Shown here piece by piece: positions 48,838-60,538 of a stretch of DNA of 64,000 nt. The notes beneath the pieces are model-generated. The model made no database searches. It was not told the DNA's origin and saw nothing but the letters and a program-made list of their open reading frames with translations. This DNA is from Bryoerythrophyllum caledonicum (taxonomy: Eukaryota; Streptophyta; Bryopsida; Pottiales; Pottiaceae). The stretch spans positions 21,272,187 to 21,336,186 of the forward strand of contig OZ020525.1 of assembly GCA_963971425.1 (NCBI GenBank). The letters are read 5' to 3'. The position numbers and the translations under genes were made by a program. Numbering within the stretch: the stretch's first letter is position 1; each line of letters opens with the position of its first letter.

Positions 48838-49390
48838 TTTGAGTTTAGGGTAGAATTGACAATGAGCTTAGGGTACAACTGACAATGAATTTAGGATACA
48901 ATTGACAATGAGTTTAGGGTACAACTGACGATGACTCAATTTAGGATACAACTGACAATGAGTTTAGGTACAACTGACAATGTCTGAGTTTAGGGTACAA
49001 TTGACAATGTCTGAGTTTAGGGTACAACTGACAATGTCTGAGTTTAGGGTACAATTGACAATGTCTGAGTTTAGGGTACAACTGACAATGTCTGAGTTTA
49101 GGGTACAACTAAAAATGAGTTTAGGGTACAACTGACAATGTATGAGTTTAGGTTACAACTGACAATGAGTTTCGGGTAGAGCTGACAATGAGTTTCGGGT
49201 ACAGCTGACAATGAGTTTAGGGTACAACTGACAATGAGTTTAGGGTACAACTGACAATGAGTTTAGGGTACAACTGACAATGACTCAATTTAGGGTACAA
49301 CTGACAATGACTCAATTTAGGGTACAACTGACAATGTCTGAGTTTAGGGTACAACTGACAATGTCTGAGTTTAGGTTACAACTGACAATT
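48838..49390 (+). repeat. minisatellite with TTTAGGG-containing 23-27 bp unit
   Basis: About 20 units of 'gagtttagggtacaactgac' plus 'aat' (23 bp) or 'aatgtct' (27 bp), with a variant where 'gactcaatttaggg' replaces the start. Each intact unit contains the plant telomere heptamer TTTAGGG once, but the units are not telomeric arrays. It adjoins the 42-bp array and shares its core 'gtacaactgacaat'. Confidence 0.9.
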
Positions 49391-50200
49391 TTGCGTCTGA
49401 GCTGTTTCTCTCTACAAATACAAGTGATAATTTTATGTTTGAGTTGTTTATCTTTAGTAGTACAATTGACAATTCTAGGTGTGTGTTGTTTTGCTTTAGT
49501 GGTACAACTGACAATTTTACGTCTCAGCTGTTTCTTTTTATTGGTACAACTGACAATTTTGTGTCTGAGTTGTTTCTCTGTAGAAGTACAACTGACAATT
49601 CTACGTCTGAGTTGTTTCTCTGTACAAGTACAACTGACAATTTTACGTTTGAGTTGTTTCTCTTTAGTGGTACAATTGACAATCCTACGTGTGTGTTGTT
49701 TTGCTTTAGTGGTACAACTGACAATTTTATGCCTCAGCTGCTTCTTTTTATTGGTACAACTGACAATTCTACATGTGTGTTGTTTCGCTTTAGTGGTACA
49801 ACTGACAATTTTACGTCTCAGCTGTTTCATTTTATTGGTACAACTGACAATTCTACGTGTGTGTTGTTTCGCTTTAGTGGTACAACTGACAATTTTACGT
49901 CTCAGCTGTTTCATTTTATTGGTACAACTGACAATTCTACGTGTGTGTTGTTTCGCTTTAGTGGTACAACTGACAATTTTACATCTCAATTGTTTCTTTT
50001 TATTGGTACAACTGACAATGTTACGCTTGAGTTGTTTCTCTTCAGTAGTACAAGTGACAATTCTACGTGTGTGTTGTTTATCTTTATTAGTACAACTAGC
50101 AATTTTACATTAGAGTTGCTTCTCTTTACTAGTATAGCTGACAATTCTACGTACGTGTTGTTTCTCTTTACTAGTGTAACTAAAAATTTTACGTTACAAT
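49391..50200 (+). repeat. minisatellite with 42-bp unit, about 20 copies, frame-preserving
   Basis: The unit is 42 bp: 'ggtacaactgacaatttt' plus 'acgtctcagctgtttctttttatt' with variants. From about 49755 to 49980 two variants alternate, making an 84-bp higher-order repeat. As 42 is 14 codons and indels are nearly absent, three frames stay open. They are a + frame of 277 codons (14-residue unit with VQLTIL and CCF), a + frame of 263 codons (unit with TTDNFT/TTDNST) and a - frame of 225 codons (unit with KIVSCT and KQLRR). None has a splice context or known domain. I treat it as a repeat, with coding left open. Confidence 0.85.
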
Positions 50201-52009
50201 TCATGGGCTTGGTGGTGGTTTCTTGAAAACTCTTTCGACTTGTACTCCGTTTCAATTCATTCAATCCAAATCATGACTTTTAATTACATTTGACAAATCT
50301 ATGTTAGATTACTTTGTCATACGAAAGTGAATGATTCTAAGCTGACACATTGTACAACTTACAAAATTGGATATGTTTTTATTTACAATACAATGTAATT
50401 TGCATTGCTAATTGTGTCTTTTGTACAATTTACAATGCCATAGTTGTTATTGCGTATAATTTTGGTTCAAAGAAATATAAGACACTTAATTTATGCCAAC
50501 TTCTTTTAGAAACAAGAGTATTCTTTTCTTTTAGGATTTGTTATCATAATTGATACAATTGACAACTTTGCAAACAATGTACGGAGTGAATGATTCAAAG
50601 TTGATGTATAGTACAACTCAATATAGAGTCTAAAATATATTTATTTATAGATAGTAGAATGATCCAAAGTTCCATTCATTGGAAACTTCCTCCAATGATT
50701 CAAAGTAAGGGAAGTTAGATATTTCTGTACTGCTACATATAATATATTGATTTTAATTTTATGCTCATAGAAATTCATTCAAATAGTTTTGAATAACCTA
50801 AATGTACAAGTTATAGTGTTCGATTTGTTTTTTAAAATTACAAAACTCTTAGTGAGTCCTTAGGTCAGCCGTATAAAAACTTGTTTTTTTAATACAATTG
50901 ATAATTATTAGGATAGACATTGATTTCACATAAAAACAAATGAATCTAAATTGATGCCTTTTTCAAAATAAATAATTTAACTTCTAATCATATTATTTTG
51001 ATTTTAAATATAGAGTTGAATAATTTTATAAAAATCATGAAGTCTTATAAAAATAGTATATATAATATTTTCTCCAAAAAATCAATTATTCTTCTTAGAC
51101 CCATGATTTGGTTTTTGTTGAATACATACTAGGATTGCTTAGTTTATCTTGTCATTAATTACAACCTTCATGCTTTTGGTGGTATTGCTTCCATTCATTG
51201 GCAAGAGTTACGTTTCAATAGCTAGTCCATGATGCTTTTCATGATGTTGTAGATTATCATTTTCATTTGTTTAAGGAGGGTATTTCTAATGTATTTGAAA
51301 AAAATTGATTGAAAATTTACTTTAATGTAAAGTTATTAATAACTTTTCCTAAGCATATGACAACTACCATACACATGCCATACACATGGATGGTTTTTCC
51401 TTAATTTGGTAAATATGGTTTTCAAAAAATGACTTGATTAAACTTGTGGTTGAAATAAGGCTTGTGTAGTTCTTAATTATGGCCACCATAGAATGTAGAC
51501 CAAATAAGTTTGATTCGAATATAACAAGAGGTGTATATTAAATCATAGACTAAAAATAATTCAAAGCACATGCAATATTCTTGGATTATACATATAATTG
51601 CAAGTATAAAATAGTAATAAAAATGGAAGTAGTGGGCTGCATTTTTGGCTAAAAGTTGAATTAACCCCTAAATTTTCAAAAGTCTTATTGCGGGACTATT
51701 GTAGGTTTCGGCTAGTTTCTATGGTGGGTTCCTATATTGTCAATTTATTATATTCATTTTTGGATTTTAAACTGCAAATGGGTATTGTTGGAAATAAAAT
51801 TTTATTTTTCTAAGATCAACCTCCAATGACCAAAAGTTACCAGGTAGGCTTCTAACAATTTTGAATAGGTTACACCAATGTCAATCTCAATCATGAAATT
51901 TTGATACTTATATTAGAGATGTGGGTAAGCAATAGCTTTATTGGGATGTTTTTTCCAAAAACAAACACACAAAACTAAAGTTTTAAGATTTGACTTTTAA
52001 ACAAGGAGA
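50201..52009. other. AT-rich spacer, no gene seen
   Basis: Degenerate 'gtacaa...tgacaa' words continue thinly to about 50640 and then fade. The rest is AT-rich with many stops. A 'ttaacccctaaatttt' word at about 51660 recalls the ends of the foldback families nearby. Confidence 0.45.
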
Positions 52010-53560
52010 GCATGCAGGGTACTATAGAGTTGAACAATGCAATCTTTTTCAACGGGTAGCAATATAAGAAAGTTCTCGACAATCCTTGTTTTCAAACTTC
52101 AAAAAGCATAGAAATGAAGACTTCCACTTTTTCAAATTGTTTTCTTCATCTAACAGAAGAAAACACAATGATTTATCCACCGTTTAAATTCTAGATCCAA
52201 CAACTACTTATGTCTTTCTAAAAGAAATTTACCAAGTAAATAACTACTTTCCACACCCCTAGTCATGCAAGTCCATGCTTCTTATCGTAAACACCTACAT
52301 TACATAACACAATGTACAATATAGATTCATAATATTTATACAATGTGAAATGGAAAAATATGACATTATCTTGAGTCAAAGTATGTTGACCATGTCCACG
52401 CAAGGAAGGAAAAAACTACACACTTCAAATGCATGTATCTTATAATCCTTGTAGTGTGACTTTACAAAATGTTTTGCGTGTCTTCTTGTAGTAGCAACCT
52501 TAAAGTTCCTATGGTTAAAAAGAGTAAAAATATGTTTAAAATAGTCTTGCAACTTCTCACATAGGAGAGGCAGTTTTGGGGTGGACTTGGTGGAACTAAG
52601 TGTCAGGAATTCAGGGGTTAAACCATGAGATTGTTTCTTAATCATTCAAATCAAATCAAGAAAACCAAACTTAGAAGGTCTGGTTTCTATTTCATTATCA
52701 TAGCACAATGGTAGGATCACTCTAACAAATTTTTCGGGCCAAGTACTAAAACAATATGAAACTTTTCAGGAAAATCTACGCGCATTCATAGATGGAAAAA
52801 AAGAATCAGAAGGTCAATCTTTGGAGGGAATTTTTATTATTGTTGAATGTATCAGTGCCAAATATTTAGTAAACTTTACAACTTAAAGCCAACACATACT
52901 TTCTGCTTTAACCCGAAAAGGACCGGGCCTTGTCCTTCACCAAAACCACCCCAAAACTACCACTTTGACATGATCTATTATTAGACTAATTCAAACACCC
53001 TTTCACAATTTTCAAACATATGATCTTGAAGCTAACTGCCATAAGAAGACACCCAAAAAATCTGTAAAAATTGACCGTGGGGATTGTAAGATACATGCAC
53101 TTGAAGAGTGGAAAATTGCTTTTTTCCACCGAGCCCGGACAAGGCCAACATACTTTGACTCAAGATATTGGCATATTTTCCTACTACACATTGCATAAGC
53201 TCAATGGATCTATGTTCTACCTTCTCTTAGGCCATTGCACGCAAAAAATCACAAGTAATGGAGGTGTTTACAATAAGAAAAATGGATGTGCAACGATTAG
53301 GGGTCTAGAAGTGACACTTTTTTTAGGAAAGCAATTTTATTTTTTAAATAGAGAAATAATTGTTGGATTTGAAATCCAAACGGTGAATAGAGTTATCATG
53401 ACATATTCCGTAAATAGAAAAAATTCCTTGATTTCAATGCATTTCTAAGTGAAAACAATGAAGGTTGCCAAGAACTTTCCTTCACTACTACCGGCCTCAA
53501 AAAAATCCAATTGTTAACTCTACAGTAGCACTATTCATCTCTATACTACCCTGCCTAATA
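52010..53560. mobile_element. large foldback element, arms about 470 bp, spacer about 590 bp
   Basis: The left arm (about 52010-52480) and right arm (about 53070-53560) are diverged reverse complements. On the right are 'ggattgtaagatacatgcac', 'acatactttgactcaagata', 'ggaggtgtttacaataagaa' and 'tgttggatttgaaatccaaa'. The left carries the complements in mirrored order. A piece of the same end lies at 985-1235. No transposase is present, so it is a non-autonomous foldback or hairpin element. A 125-codon frame inside the right arm is not supported by the left arm. Confidence 0.7.
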
Positions 53561-53689
53561 GCCAAAACAAACATGCTTCTTAACCCCTAAAGGACCACGA
53601 CCACTTTCGCTCTAAAACCAATCCAAAACTGCCACTGCCAAAAAGAGACATGAAAATCACATCTTAAAGTGAATTTTGGATTTTCAACC

Positions 53690-54520
53690 GTAAGATCTTA
53701 AAATTGACATCTATGTAGACATGCCGTAAAATTTTGGTTGCAATCCACCGCACGGATTGATAGATTTTAGTGTTTGAAGTCAAAACAATGGTTCAAGTTC
53801 TTCCCTGTGTTGAGTAGATTAGCAGACTTTGACTTCACTTTGTATCAAATTTTTGCATTGTACAAGGTCTAAATCTTTTACCACTGTCTTAAGCATGATG
53901 TTATTTCTCAACACACCAATTTTTAGAGGTTAAAAAGGGGTGTAGCATATTCAAAACAAGTGTGCAAGGAGTGGAGGTTCAAAAATTGCCATTTCACGTT
54001 TAATTTTTTTGTGAACTACGTATGTATTCAAATGATAATCCAAACGGTCAATAAGAAGGTTTTCACCACATATTGTTGTTGAAAAAATAAAAAGTGAAAA
54101 ATATGAAGATCTCTAGGTTTTATGTAGAAAAGATGAATGTTTTTTCCCCCGTTGCCCGACAATGTGTGAAAATGTTTGACTTGGAATAAAATGGCTTTTT
54201 ACACTAAAGACAATAATTTTTTTTGAAGGTTTCCAGAGAACGAAATATTCTTTATGTGTGTGAAAATTCTCAATGTCAATAGAAACTTTTGTCAAAAATT
54301 TTGGAGGTGCCCAGAGTCCCACTTTTGGCTTTAAGTGGTACTAACTTTCAAACCACAAGTTCAAAAAAAAAAAAAAATCTCCACGAAGCTCTTATCAGAT
54401 CCTATCTTGTGTAAAATTTTCAATTAAAAAGGATTTTTTTTCGAATTGTAGGTACATGCCCAAAATCTAGTATGACCCCGGGGGGACGTTTGGTCCTTTT
54501 GGGGTTAAGTTTCAAGCACC
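53690..54520 (+). repeat. dispersed repeat, copy 2 (partner at 46560-47480)
   Basis: Second copy of the family described at 46560. Its first part ('ccgcacggattgatagatttt', 'agtgtttgaagtcaaaa') also resembles the arms of the palindrome at 57750-58155, so the two families share ancestry. It ends near 'ggacgtttggtccttttggg' followed by 'gttaag', the same end motif as at 42005 and 57925. Confidence 0.65.
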
Positions 54521-55049
54521 ATAACTTTTTCCTTGTGAGTCCAAAAAAAGAAAGAAAGAAATTCCGGGAAAGATAACCTGTATTTCTATTACCTTCAAAA
54601 ATGGATTTTTAGTAACCTGCCCAAAATTGATTTGTACGCCGCCGGTACAAATGGTTAAATCGAGTAACATGATAAAACTTGTCAGGTTATAAAGTGAAAA
54701 TAGGATGTGCTTGAGTCCATGGTTAATGAATGTATTGTCTCAGGACATAACATGATCATGCTAGAACGAATGATTGGAGTGGTGCATATCGTCGCCAGAA
54801 CTTGATCATGCTATAAGGATCCAGCTTGCAAATTCAAGGCATTGCACTGTTTCTTTTGGTTGTAAAGAACTGCAGAAGTCAAGGAGCATACTTTCTGTGG
54901 TTTGTAGTGGTGGACATTCACCGGCCATGCTTCCATTTGTTGAGTGAGAGTTCTTTGACTCTCACTTGCGATCTTTTACCCTTTAGTGGCTGGGGACTTT
55001 TTCCCCGAAACCTCGAGATTTGCATTGATTTTTTTTTATTATCTCACAT
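54521..55049. other. spacer, no gene seen
   Basis: A 78-codon frame at 54826-55062 lacks any domain or splice context. Nothing else stands out. Confidence 0.4.
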
Positions 55050-55510
55050 TTCAATTCAATGATATAATAATATTATCTCTAATATCTTTTTATTAAATTT
55101 ACAACATCTTAATTTATATTTAGTATATTTTGTGAAATATATTTAGTATGAAATTTACACATATACAATGGGTAAGGGAAAAAATAGACCAAAAGGCTAG
55201 TTATACTCTTGGAAAAGAAAATATGGAAACCACTGAAATTTTTCAAAGACTTTTCTTGTTTACCTTGATTAGTCAAAACTCTTAATAACCATTAGTCTTA
55301 CATGTAATCAAATGATTAGAGTGTGTAATTGAATGATGCGCTTAAATCATCAATTTTGTCTTAAGAACAATTTAAAGCTATGGTGTTGTAATGTACAATT
55401 GACAATGTCTAACTTTAGGGTACAACTGACAATGTCTGCATTTAGGGTACAACTCACAGTTCTACTTCTAAGTTGTTTTTCTTTATTGGTACAATTGACA
55501 ATTCTATGTG
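55050..55510 (+). repeat. copy 2 of the minisatellite-bearing repeat, with a contracted array
   Basis: The left part matches 48480-48837. At 55395-55510 it carries only two or three TTTAGGG-type units followed by one or two 42-bp-type units ('tctacttctaagttgttttt', 'ctttattggtacaattgaca'), in the same order as at 48.8-50.2 kb. So the two-part array existed in the ancestral element and was expanded at 48.8 kb or shrunk here. Confidence 0.75.
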
Positions 55511-56790
55511 GGATAATAAAAATAAAAATAAACAATTCCAGTGGGAAAGCTATTTGAAAGCTCCAGTATACACTCAAAAAATATTAATTCTAGTGTTGAT
55601 AACTTTCTAATACAGAGGTGCACTTAGTATGTGAAAAAGACTTGACCCAGAAGAAAAAACCACGTGGAACAAAATCGTTTTCTTTGTGATTTAAAAAATT
55701 GATTTACACGAAAGTACCACCTTCTTGCATTTTGATAAGAAAATTTGGAAACTGAAAGTATAGATTTACAACCACAAATTTCAAAGGCTCCTGAATTTTA
55801 TATAAAAACCCACCCTAGGACTTTGAGGCTCTTCGTTGTTTTGTCCTGAATTAAATAGAAATATTAAATATGAAAGTTTATTTTAAATATTTCATACACC
55901 TTTGTCTACATTATATGATTCTTAATTCTTATTCTATGTATAAACAAATTTACTTGTAAGACTATAAAAACTTCGGGAATGATTCCTCAAGCTCTTAAGT
56001 TTGTTGTTTTATTATAATTTTCTAATCCAAGTTTATGATACAAGTGGAAAAGGGGTCAAGTACACCAACGAGAACCTCCAAAGTGGCAATTCACACCCAA
56101 CACGACATTGTTTGGTGTATGTCAATTTGATAATTTTGTGTAATGTCAATCGCTACCATAATTAGTATGAAAGCCGGCACATTATCATTGCACAAAAAAA
56201 AATAGATAATCAAAGTAGTGAGGGTATGGTAACTATAACCATGATCAACCTGTGTAAAATTGTGTGCGTTTCTACTATCTTACATCCAAGGTCACGAATG
56301 CTCAACAACGATAGATTAGGATGCCTCTACACACAAGGTTGATACGAAGTAATGCTTCATGACCAAAACCTTAATGTTGTATGCCCTATCTAGGTTCCGC
56401 TCACCCAAGTAGTAGCGCTAATACCCACATATTCTTTATTCACGTTGGCCAATAAGGCCAACCTTACTCATCAAGTTTCTATTGTGTCCATATGGTCAAA
56501 GTTAAGCATTCATTGCCTATGCATACGACGTAATAAGTTTAAGGAAAGAAGAGAAAAAGATGTGGTGCTCATATTTTGAAAAAATATGGATTTGGGGCCA
56601 ATGTGAATAAAGTGTTTGTTAGATGTATCTATTTCTATTTGTACCTCATAATACTAACCAAGGTAGAAATAATAACAATAACCTAAGGGTATGCTTACAC
56701 ATTATTCTCAGACAATGCATATAAATCACAAAATATTTTCTATTGTCACATATTTAGTGCTGGCATCGCATATAAAGGGGGAGGCATGAG
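55511..56790. other. AT-rich spacer, no gene seen
   Basis: No coding, tandem-repeat or RNA signal that I can support. Confidence 0.4.
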
Positions 56791-57030
56791 ACATCGGACA
56801 AATTTTAGGGTTTTGGGTTCAAGATCAATGTTCACAATTTAGAGTTAGGAGTTTAAGGTTTATTAATGTTTAGGGTTTGAATGAGGCTGTGGAAACAAGC
56901 AAGGGGAGGCAGGTGGATGATTTTAGGACTTAGGGTTCCTAGATCAAAGTTGAAGGTTTAGAGTTAGAGGTTTCACATCTATTAGTATGTTTTAGGGTTT
57001 AGGGTTTAAATGGGGCTATGGGAATGGACA
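56791..57030 (+). repeat. two diverged direct copies with telomere-like words
   Basis: About 56795-56895 and 56925-57020 share 'tagggttt/ttcctagatcaa' and 'caatttagagttaggagttt'-like words, ending in 'ttttagggtttagggttt' in the second copy. Two TTTAGGG heptamers in a row there form a tiny interstitial telomere-like site. Confidence 0.5.
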
Positions 57031-57041
57031 TGAAAATGGGA

Positions 57042-57262
57042 CTACACTAAATTACATGTTTAGTGTAGGCACACTATGTGATTTATAAGTGCTATAACTT
57101 TTTACTCTCGATGAATATTTTTACCAACCATGTTGACAATGATCACCCTCTTCAAGTAGTGTAAATAGTTGTACTCTAAGTAAAAAGCTTCATCAAAAGT
57201 AAATAGTTATAGCGCTTTCAAATCATAAAGTACCACTACACTAAACACAAAATTTACTGTAC
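57042..57262. mobile_element. hairpin MITE with about 80-bp arms
   Basis: Left-arm words 'tgtttagtgtagg', 'gtgatttataagtgctataa' and 'ctctcgatgaa' return inverted on the right as 'ttcatcaaaagtaaatagtt', 'atagcgctttcaaatcataa' and 'ctacactaaacaca'. A spacer of about 60 bp separates the arms. The 'acactaaa...tttagtgt' ends link it to the older relic at 2567-2786. Confidence 0.65.
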
Positions 57263-57271
57263 TGGAATCAG

Positions 57272-57338
57272 AATGGAATGACCCCATCTATCTCCGTCCA
57301 TCTCGGAAAGGAATGACCCCATCTGTGTCCGTCCATCT
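57272..57338 (+). repeat. about 31-33-bp direct repeat, two copies
   Basis: 'ggaatgaccccatct' followed by 'tccgtccatctc' occurs twice in a row with one short length change. It is a simple local duplication. Confidence 0.7.
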
Positions 57339-57749
57339 CCTCGGAGGGCAACAAGGGAATCATTCCACCTAAGCAAGTGACAAAACCCATGGGGGTAGTA
57401 ATGCTCATATGAGCGCATGAATGCAATCTTTCACGGTGGATCCCAAAACGTCAGGATGGGTATTGGCAGACGGCAGGGGCAGCAGAAGATTGAGAAACTT
57501 GTGATTACAAGGCCGTCAAATCTGGGCTTCGCTGTTCTTACATGTTGATATAACGTATCTCACTCGACCGGGAATCATGTCAGCCTCTGCACTTGGCCCA
57601 TGGAAATGTCAGCTTTGGCTCCACTTCCAAGGAACATACAAGCAGCACCAGTTGTTGCAGGACCTGCACTCACCCTGCATTTAAAAGGGCTTCTTAGTGC
57701 TCATGGGAGACACCGAGGCCCTCTCTCCACTTCACCCGTACAGGACCAT

Positions 57750-58155
57750 GGCATTCTAGAGGAATCTCTACTCCATTCATTCAAAACTGCCAATATCAAC
57801 TTCTTGAGAATGTAACCGTAGGATCTTCTTCTAAACTTACATGAGATGATGTGGTAAACATTTTGTGACTTTTGATTGTACGGATTGAAAGATAGTTGCA
57901 GTTCAAGTGAAAATAATTGTCCCACAAGGGGACATTTGGTCCTTTAGGGGTTAACCCCTAATGAACTGAGTGTCTGTTTGGGGGACAAATTTCTTCACTT
58001 TAACTGCATTTATCTTTCAATCCGTACCGTCAAAACTCACAAAATGTTTACCACATCATCTCATGTAAGTTTAGAAGAAGATCCTACGGTTACATTCTCA
58101 AGAAGTTGATCTTGGCAGTTTTGAACGAATGGAGTAGAGATACCTCTAAAATGTC
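57750..58155. mobile_element. near-perfect head-to-head palindrome, about 200-bp arms
   Basis: Arms meet at about 57951-57957, where 'aggggttaacccct' is itself a palindrome. Each arm then carries, outward, 'ggacatttggtcc'-like, 'caatccgta', 'catcatctcatgtaagttta', 'gaagaagatcctacggttac' and 'attctcaagaagttgat'. Similarity between arms looks very high over the outer 130 bp. Single, more diverged arms lie at 41835-42040 and 45645-45755. No coding sequence is present. Confidence 0.8.
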
Positions 58156-59671
58156 TTGATCCTATAGGGGATAAGATTACCAGTGATAATAATATCAATA
58201 ATAATAATAATAACAATAACTCTGGACTACTTGGAAATGAAAACAACTTAGACATTAGAGTTCTCTTGAAAGTGCTTCCCGAAGAGGCAAGCCACGAGGA
58301 ATATGGTGCCACACCGTATGAGACTTAATAATGGAAAGAAAGAGAGCATGAGGAAGTTCGTATTCCTTTTTTCCTGCTCCAGTGAAATGCTTTGTAATCG
58401 ATGCTCTTGGGCCCTACCCCATGCAAGCTATAGCTCCCCATAGTACCCTAAGTTCCCAAAAGGTTGACCGGTGGTTCCCCCACACCTTTCCCAAGCCAAG
58501 TCACCATGTGCATGTGGTCCCAGTTACTAACATAAGACCCTAAGATTTGGGGTGACTATCCAGTGTATTTTGGTGACTTTCGGGAAAACTCTATTGCCAT
58601 TTGTACAAGTGAAAGAAAAACAACTTTCTTTTTGTTACTTATACAATATCGTACTTTTGAATCGTCCCATAGACAAAATTGACAATGTTAGTACATTGTA
58701 CAATGACAGACTTTAATCATTTGATTATATAAAGACCTAATCCTTCTTAAAAGTTTTGGTGAATGACACAAGTCTTTGAGCTGAATCCAATGCTTTCTCC
58801 TCTTGTTGTTTTTCTATATGGAATTAGGTAGCTTTCTTAACAATTGACAACCTTGTTTTTGGCCCTACTTTATTAAAACAAAAATATTATTTTTTTGTTT
58901 GCTTTGCTTATCACATTAATGAAAGTAATCAAATTAGATGAAACAAATGTCATATTTGCATAAAAAGTGATATTTCTCCAACTTTTGAGTACATAGTAAA
59001 TAAAGTTGAGGCCAATTGGCAAGAAGCCTCAATTTGAAAAACTAGTATTGTTGTGGACCTTGTAGCCATTGGCTTGAGTAAATTGTCTATTTGTCAAGTG
59101 TGTGACATTAATGATATATAAATCAACGATATACATGAACTATGCTTTTGTAGGCATGTGGTTAAAGAATTTGGAGGTTTCATAAAGCGTGTTGGTTAAA
59201 ATTGGGGTAGTATTGGAAAATTTGTTCCAAACGACTCATAACAAGAAAGGTTCTTATGAATTGTTTGTTGTAAACTCACTAAAGTGACATAATTTGAAAA
59301 AAAGAGTACATAAAAACCCTTATTTTGGGGGGGCTTGTAACAAGTTTAGGCTACTAGGAGGCCTTTTCATTGCTCACATTGTTCTCTAATTGTGAAAGTC
59401 GTAGGAGACAAAGTTGTTTGCATAGGAAAATAAGACTTAACAAATTGATGGGAAACCATTAGTAGACCAAGTTAAAGACCTGGTCATGTTTTTTGGAGCT
59501 TATTCTTCCCATGTAAGTCACTACATCAAATAGAAATCCGACTCATATTTTGAGTCAATATGAAAAGAAATTGGAGCCAAAGAGTGTTCATAATCTATCC
59601 CTTTGGTCTTGCAATATTGTCATTGTGTTGATAGTTGTACACTACCGTAGCATTGAATCATTCCTCTATAT
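58156..59671. other. AT-rich spacer, no gene seen
   Basis: About 58620-58790 holds an inverted, diverged copy of the repeat found before the minisatellites ('caatttgtc/gacaaaattgacaatg', 'aatcatttgattatataaag'). Nothing coding is recognised. Confidence 0.45.
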
Positions 59672-60226
59672 AGATTGTTGTGTAAAGAAAGATCGATAAT
59701 CACAACAGATTGAGAGTCCTAATCAACATCAAATAATTAAAAAATCTACACTACAACAAGTATTCGTAGTACATCCTCAAGGAATAACTAGTAAATCACA
59801 AGAGTAGTCAAGCGTCTCGCACTCCACAAAGGAAAAATCAACAAGTGCAAGTAGTATAAGAGAATGCGGAGCCTTTACTAATGATAAACAATTAATACGA
59901 GAAAAGGTAATCACTAAATGTTCTCTAACTCACTCACAAAGCTTGACTTGACAAAGACGTGTGCGGCCCTATACACACACAATTCTAAGTGGATAGAAAT
60001 CATCCACAAATGAATGCGGTGCGCTGCCGTACGTCCCTAAACTCGTAGATTAGTAACAAACTAATATATGCTAAAACTACAATATGGAGAGGTCCTTAAT
60101 GCCACGTCTTGTGACAACCGCCGTGTAAAGAAAGATCAATAACTACAATAGATTGAGAGTCCTAACCAACATCAAATAAACAAAAAACATAGACTAAAAC
60201 AAGTATTCGTAGTACATCCTCAAGTG
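59672..60226 (+). repeat. direct repeats of about 105 bp, 451 bp apart
   Basis: 59672-59780 and 60123-60226 both begin 'gtgtaaagaaagatc' and continue through 'gattgagagtccta' and 'acaagtattcgtagtacatc' to 'ctcaag', with about one difference per ten bases. They lie downstream of the gypsy coding relic in its own orientation, so they may be remains of LTR or post-coding sequence, but this is not proven. Confidence 0.6.
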
Positions 60227-60538
60227 CCCCCCTTAGCGGATAAAGAGACACTCTATCTAGCTAGGACCATACAACACTAACAAGACCAAACGCACGGTGA
60301 TGTCGTTGCAACAACTATACGTATCTTGTCAAAGATGTCGCCCGTCGCCGAATCAATAAGCATATGGAGAAGTAACAAAGAGAAGGTAGGCTAGGTGCAA
60401 TGTCAATCCCATCTTTAATCGCCTTAGGTAACTTTGTTGCCAATCCCTTGGTCAATCTTTACTTTCCTATCTCTGAATTGAAACCAGGAACTCCAACTCA
60501 ATGGCAACGCACTATACAGTGACAATTCCATGACGAAT

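Noticed and set aside
48838..49390. True interstitial telomere array
   Set aside because: The heptamer occurs once per 23-27 bp unit rather than in tandem.
48838..50200. CRISPR-like array of repeats and spacers
   Set aside because: Units are tandem without unique spacers, the setting is a plant nuclear genome and there are no cas genes.
53071..53448. 125-codon plus-strand gene
   Set aside because: It lies in the right arm of a foldback and is not maintained in the matching left arm.
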